Below, piece after piece: positions 60,512 to 64,000 of a DNA stretch of 64,000 nucleotides (the stretch's first letter is position 1; each line of letters begins with the position of its first letter). Origin of the DNA: Ruminococcus sp. CAG:488 (lineage in GTDB: Bacteria; Bacillota; Clostridia; Oscillospirales; Acutalibacteraceae); the NCBI GenBank assembly GCA_000434055.1, contig HF999641.1, positions 73,820-137,819 of the forward strand, written 5' to 3'. The position numbers and the translations under genes were made by a program. The notes beneath the pieces are model-generated. The model was not told where the DNA came from. It saw nothing but the letters and a program-made list of their open reading frames with translations, and ran no database searches.

Positions 60512-61855
60512 ATGAAAAAGTTTAAAGCTAAATTTATTATCGGAATAGTTTTCATTTGTATAATCGCGTTCTTTTTCGGCTCTGTTTGCTACAGATATTA
60601 CCGTGCGAAACGTTATTTTGATTACGGCTTGACAGGAGCCGAAAGCTCAAGCTCATCGAATGACAGTTCTGCTCAAGAAGATTGGAGCAAGAAATATCCT
60701 TTCAGTGAAAATTATGAATTCGAGCCGACGGTCAAAAACCCAAAAAATACGGCAGAGGAAACCGGTAAAACCGAGTCGGGCATTTTTTCGGCTTATCTTG
60801 AAAAAGTAAACACATTAAAGGAAAACATAGATTATTATACTACGAAGCTTTTGCCCGGAAGAATGAAATATGTTGAGGCAAACGCCCTTTTCGGAAAGAC
60901 TGTCGGAATGAAAATCGTCAGCGGAAGCGATTCCGTTATTGTTATGAAAAACGGATATCTGACATTTGAAAGCAGCGCTTTCTCCGATGCGACGACGCAG
61001 GTAGAGAGCGTTAAGTGGTTCAGCGATATAATGAAAGAAAAAGGAATCGACTTTGTATATTTTCAATATCCGGCAAAAGGAAAAGAGGGCGACGGTATGC
61101 TTCCGGAAGGAGTCACGGACGGAGCAAACATAACTGCCGACAACCTTGTTGAAAGGCTTAAAAAGAGCGGTGTTAACTGCTCGGATCTGAGAGCTTCGCT
61201 GGCTCAAAAGAACAGTGACTGGTACTCGAATTTCTTTAAAACCGACCATCACTGGAAACCCGAAACAGGAGTTTGGGCTGCAGGACAAATTGTAAGCACA
61301 CTTAATTCAGACTTTGGATATAAGCTTGACAGCGATATAGGCAATCTTGAAAGCTATAACATTGATGTGTATGAAAAATACTGCTTCGGCTCACAAGGAA
61401 AAATTGTGACGCTGACCTTTGCCGATCCCGAGGATATAAGCATAATTTATCCGAAAAAGAAAACAAATATTACCGTTCAGTATAATAACGACGCACCGAG
61501 CACCGGACGCTTTGAGAATGTCATATTCAATAAGAGTTACCTCAACAACACCGATTACTATAACTACTCTGCATATGCGTCTTATCTCAACGGCAATAAG
61601 GCGCTGACGCAAATAACAAACCATGACTGCAAAAACGGCAAAAAGATTCTCATTATCGGCGATTCATATAACAAATGCGTTGCCCCGTATCTTTCACAGA
61701 CATTTGAGAGCACAACGCTTCTTGACAGACGTTATTTTGACGGCAGTGTTATAGATTATATTGACAAAACCAATCCCGATATTGTTATAATTGCGTACAC
61801 ACCAACACTCATAGGCGGTGTGGAGAGTCACACGTCAACATTTAATTTTGAATAA
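60512..61855 (+). CDS. DHHW-family exported protein (AlgJ/AlgX-like)
   Basis: 447 aa from ATG 60512 (GAAAGGA 11 nt upstream; ATG 60500 abuts it). An N-terminal membrane anchor (about 9-28) and a Ser-rich linker precede an SGNH-like domain: FFKTDHHWKPETGVWAA gives the DHHW motif and ILIIGDSYNKCVAPYL the GDS serine. AlgJ and AlgX proteins with these motifs act on the acetyl group or acceptor outside the membrane together with AlgI. Confidence 0.88.
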   Translation: MKKFKAKFIIGIVFICIIAFFFGSVCYRYYRAKRYFDYGLTGAESSSSSNDSSAQEDWSKKYPFSENYEFEPTVKNPKNTAEETGKTESGIFSAYLEKVNTLKENIDYYTTKLLPGRMKYVEANALFGKTVGMKIVSGSDSVIVMKNGYLTFESSAFSDATTQVESVKWFSDIMKEKGIDFVYFQYPAKGKEGDGMLPEGVTDGANITADNLVERLKKSGVNCSDLRASLAQKNSDWYSNFFKTDHHWKPETGVWAAGQIVSTLNSDFGYKLDSDIGNLESYNIDVYEKYCFGSQGKIVTLTFADPEDISIIYPKKKTNITVQYNNDAPSTGRFENVIFNKSYLNNTDYYNYSAYASYLNGNKALTQITNHDCKNGKKILIIGDSYNKCVAPYLSQTFESTTLLDRRYFDGSVIDYIDKTNPDIVIIAYTPTLIGGVESHTSTFNFE

Positions 61856-61938
61856 TAACTTTACTTTTACGTTTTAATGTGATAAAATATAAAGGTGTAA
61901 AAGATACCGCTGATTAAATTAAACGGAGATGCTAATTT

Positions 61939-62235
61939 ATGGAAAAAAAGCTTAAAGATAAAAATACAGACCTTTTCTTTGACGCAATACTTCACCTTAA
62001 ATCCGTTGACGAATGCTATGATTTCTTTGAGGATCTTTGCACGGTCAACGAGCTTAAATCAATCTCGCAACGAATCGTTGTTGCAAAAATGCTTCGTGAG
62101 AAAAAAGTCTACAGCGATATCGTTGATGAAACAGGTGCAAGCACGGCAACAGTCAGCCGTGTTAACCGTTCGCTCCAGTACGGCTGCGGCGGATATGACC
62201 TTGTATTTGACCGAATGAACGGAGAAAAAGAATGA
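61939..62235 (+). CDS. YerC/YecD-type TrpR homologue
   Basis: 98 aa, all helical. ELKSISQRIVVAKMLREKKVYSDIVDETGASTATVSRVNRSL is the Trp repressor-type helix-turn-helix, well conserved with Firmicutes YerC. A regulatory role is expected but its targets are not known, and binding of tryptophan cannot be assumed. ACGGAGATG precedes the start; overlaps the methyltransferase by 4 nt. Confidence 0.9.
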   Translation: MEKKLKDKNTDLFFDAILHLKSVDECYDFFEDLCTVNELKSISQRIVVAKMLREKKVYSDIVDETGASTATVSRVNRSLQYGCGGYDLVFDRMNGEKE

Positions 62236-63002
62236 GCGGCTATAATGCGTTTGCAAACGTTTATGACAAGCTGACGGATAATATCGAATACGAAAAGCGT
62301 GCCGATTATATCAGTGCGCTTTTTGAACGTTACGGGGTTAAGGGTAAGGAGCCGATTCTTGACCTTGCCTGCGGAACAGGAAACCTGACGATTGAGCTTG
62401 CCAAGCGCGGATATGATATGATAGGTACGGATTCGGCCTATGCCATGCTTTCTCAGGCTCAGAATAAAAAGTATTCGGAAAATGTTGATGTTCTGTTTCT
62501 TTGTCAGGATATGACCGAGCTTGATCTTTACGGAACGATCAGCGGAGCGGTCTGTATGCTGGACAGTCTTAATCACCTTGACTGCGCCGAGGATGTTGCC
62601 GAAACTATTCAAAAAGTCGGACTTTTTATGGAGCATAACGGTATATTTATTTTTGACGTGAATACAATATATAAGCACAGAGAGATTCTTGCGAATAATA
62701 CCTTTGTCTATGACTGCGATGATGTTTACTGCGTTTGGCAGAACAGTCTCAACAAGGACGACAGCGTAGATATTTCGCTTGATATTTTTGAATATGAGGA
62801 CGGAGCCTATTACCGCAGCACGGAGGATTTTTCGGAAAAAGCTTATCCAATAGATAACTACAAAAAATGGCTCGCCGATGCCGACTTTGAGATATTGCAT
62901 ATCTATGACGAGATGAGCGACCGTGATTTTAACAATAAAACTCAGCGCGCCGTGTTTGTGGCTCGGTATAATGGGTATAAGAATAAATCGGAGGAACGAT
63001 AA
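62232..63002 (+). CDS. Class I SAM-dependent methyltransferase
   Basis: 256 aa. ILDLACGTGNLTIELAKRGYDMIGTDSAYAML is motif I with the SAM-binding loop and following acidic residue; FLCQDMTELDL and GAVCMLDSLNHLD are motifs II and III. C-terminal part typical of small-molecule methyltransferases. Substrate unknown. CGGAGAAAAAG precedes the start. Confidence 0.88.
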   Translation: MSGYNAFANVYDKLTDNIEYEKRADYISALFERYGVKGKEPILDLACGTGNLTIELAKRGYDMIGTDSAYAMLSQAQNKKYSENVDVLFLCQDMTELDLYGTISGAVCMLDSLNHLDCAEDVAETIQKVGLFMEHNGIFIFDVNTIYKHREILANNTFVYDCDDVYCVWQNSLNKDDSVDISLDIFEYEDGAYYRSTEDFSEKAYPIDNYKKWLADADFEILHIYDEMSDRDFNNKTQRAVFVARYNGYKNKSEER

Positions 63003-63003
63003 A

Positions 63004-63885
63004 ATGAATAAACTGGTTAGATGTATTTCAAGAGACGGTACACTTGTTATTATGGCAGCCGACACGACCGACATGGTTGAAAGATCGCAGCAGATACATA
63101 AGACGTCGGCGGTAACTTCGGCAGCTCTCGGCAGACTTCTCACAGCGTCGAGTCTCATGGGCAGTATGTTAAAGGGTGAAAACGAAAGCATCACACTGAG
63201 AATTAACGGCGGCGGTCCGGCAGGCACGGTGATGGCTGTTTCCGACAGCAGCGGCAATGCAAGAGGTTACGTTCAGAATCCGGTTGTGGAAATTCCTCTT
63301 AATTCCAAGGGCAAGCTTGACGTAGCGGGCGCGGTCGGCACAGATGGCTCGCTGACAGTTATCAAGGATCTTTGTCTGAAAGAGCCATACGTCGGTCAGA
63401 TTCCGCTCGTAAGCGGTGAAATTGCAGAGGATATCACAAGCTATTATGCAATCAGTGAGCAGATTCCGTCCGTGTGCGCTCTCGGAGTTCTTGTCAATCC
63501 CGACCTTTCGATTAAAGCGGCAGGAGGATTTATTATTCAGCTTCTTCCCACGGCGATGGACGATACAATCGATGCCGTTGAACGCTGCATAAAGGATATC
63601 CCTTCCGTAACGTCAATGCTTTGTGACGGACTCAGCCCGGAGGACATTTGCCAAAAGGTTCTCAACGAATTTGAGCTTGATATTCTTGACACTTCAAAGC
63701 CGGAATATAAATGTAATTGCTCCCGCGAAAGGGTTGAGGCTGCATTGATTTCAACAGGAGCAAAGTCGCTTGAAGAGCTTTCAAAAGAGGAGAACACAGA
63801 GGTCTGCTGCCAATTCTGCGACAAGAAATACGATTTCAGCGGAGAGGATATAAAAAGGCTCTTAAAATCAGCAAAGAAAAAATAA
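63004..63885 (+). CDS. hslO: Hsp33 redox-regulated chaperone
   Basis: 293 aa from ATG 63004 with CGGAGGAACG upstream; the frame is open from 62923 but that is inside the methyltransferase. The N-terminal core has LTASSLMGSMLKGENESITLRING and GDAGGxx-like GPAGTVMAVSDSSGNARGYV; the C terminus has the zinc/redox switch CNC...CCQFC (CxC and CxxC). On oxidation the cysteines form disulfides, release zinc and activate holdase function, fitting for an anaerobe exposed to oxygen. Confidence 0.95.
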   Translation: MNKLVRCISRDGTLVIMAADTTDMVERSQQIHKTSAVTSAALGRLLTASSLMGSMLKGENESITLRINGGGPAGTVMAVSDSSGNARGYVQNPVVEIPLNSKGKLDVAGAVGTDGSLTVIKDLCLKEPYVGQIPLVSGEIAEDITSYYAISEQIPSVCALGVLVNPDLSIKAAGGFIIQLLPTAMDDTIDAVERCIKDIPSVTSMLCDGLSPEDICQKVLNEFELDILDTSKPEYKCNCSRERVEAALISTGAKSLEELSKEENTEVCCQFCDKKYDFSGEDIKRLLKSAKKK

Positions 63886-63902
63886 AAAGTCTGAAAAAAG
63901 TA

Positions 63903-63931
63903 TTGACAAATTGCCTGTATTATGGTAAAGT
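63903..63931 (+). promoter_or_regulatory. SigA promoter of the tRNA gene
   Basis: TTGACA (63903-63908) and TAAAGT (63926-63931), spacer 17, about 50 nt before the mature tRNA start. Confidence 0.8.
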
Positions 63932-63981
63932 ATTCAATGTCGCTGCGGTACTGAGCAACGACGTTAGGAAGCATGGCGAAT

Positions 63982-64000
63982 GGGAGCATAGCTCAGCTGG
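63982..64000 (+). tRNA. 5' end of a tRNA gene, cut by the window edge
   Basis: GGGAGCATAGCTCAGCTGG shows the acceptor 5' strand and the D-arm box A. The opening resembles Clostridia tRNA-Val, but the anticodon lies outside the window. Confidence 0.8.

Noticed and set aside
62109..63257. 382-aa minus-strand open frame
   Set aside because: Antisense to the methyltransferase and the start of hslO, both of which have clear motifs; no ribosome site and no domain.

Overview
The window reads as a chromosomal segment of a low-to-moderate GC Gram-positive anaerobe, most likely a gut Clostridia of the Ruminococcaceae/Oscillospiraceae type. This is inferred from AGGAGG-type ribosome sites, TTGACA/TATAAT promoters, a Dlt-like cell-envelope locus, TarI/TarJ, pyruvate phosphate dikinase, a YerC-type TrpR homologue and a fucose-salvage enzyme feeding a large polysaccharide locus. 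No species can be named from the sequence alone.

Layout. (1) 1-9204, minus strand: one apparent transcription unit running response regulator, histidine kinase, MBOAT acyltransferase, SGNH/DltD-like protein, DltA-like adenylating enzyme, carrier protein, fold-III PLP decarboxylase-like enzyme, then a second MBOAT cut by the window edge. It looks like a D-alanylation-type envelope esterification system with an added PLP enzyme. (2) 9262-9470: no gene, but a strongly base-paired, probably non-coding RNA. (3) 9520-12519, plus: a MetQ-MetN-MetI type ABC importer preceded by two short Met/Cys-rich leader peptides that flank an intrinsic terminator. (4) 12600-42063, plus: a 29-kb, 25-gene exopolysaccharide operon. 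It holds an Ig-like membrane protein, two Wzz/BY-kinase fusions, an embedded RiPP-like cassette (PqqD-like, radical SAM/SPASM, candidate 99-aa precursor, HprK-like kinase, ABC exporter, nucleotidyltransferase-like protein), sugar-nucleotide enzymes, a priming transferase, five further glycosyltransferases, Wzy-like and Wzx-like membrane proteins, pyruvyl transferase, FrhB-like protein and an Fkp-like fucokinase/pyrophosphorylase. It ends at a strong terminator. (5) 42077-43931, minus: a secreted GH16 glucanase-like protein and a secreted Thr-Glu-Pro repeat protein. (6) 44204-50039: ppdK, glmU, a lipoprotein and pth. (7) 50152-56826, plus: a compact head-only phage module (terS, terL, portal, protease, capsid, two connectors, one chimeric last protein) with no integrase, tail, lysis or replication genes, bounded by terminators. 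(8) 56895-58811, minus: tarJ and tarI. (9) 58847-61855, plus: MBOAT and DHHW/AlgJ-like acetylation pair. (10) 61939-64000, plus: YerC-like regulator, methyltransferase, Hsp33 and the 5' end of a tRNA gene.

Most of the window serves the cell envelope: wall polymer acylation (three MBOAT genes), ribitol-phosphate precursor supply, and synthesis, modification and export of a capsule or exopolysaccharide. The two most unusual parts are the RiPP-like cassette inside the polysaccharide operon and the tailless capsid module next to pth.
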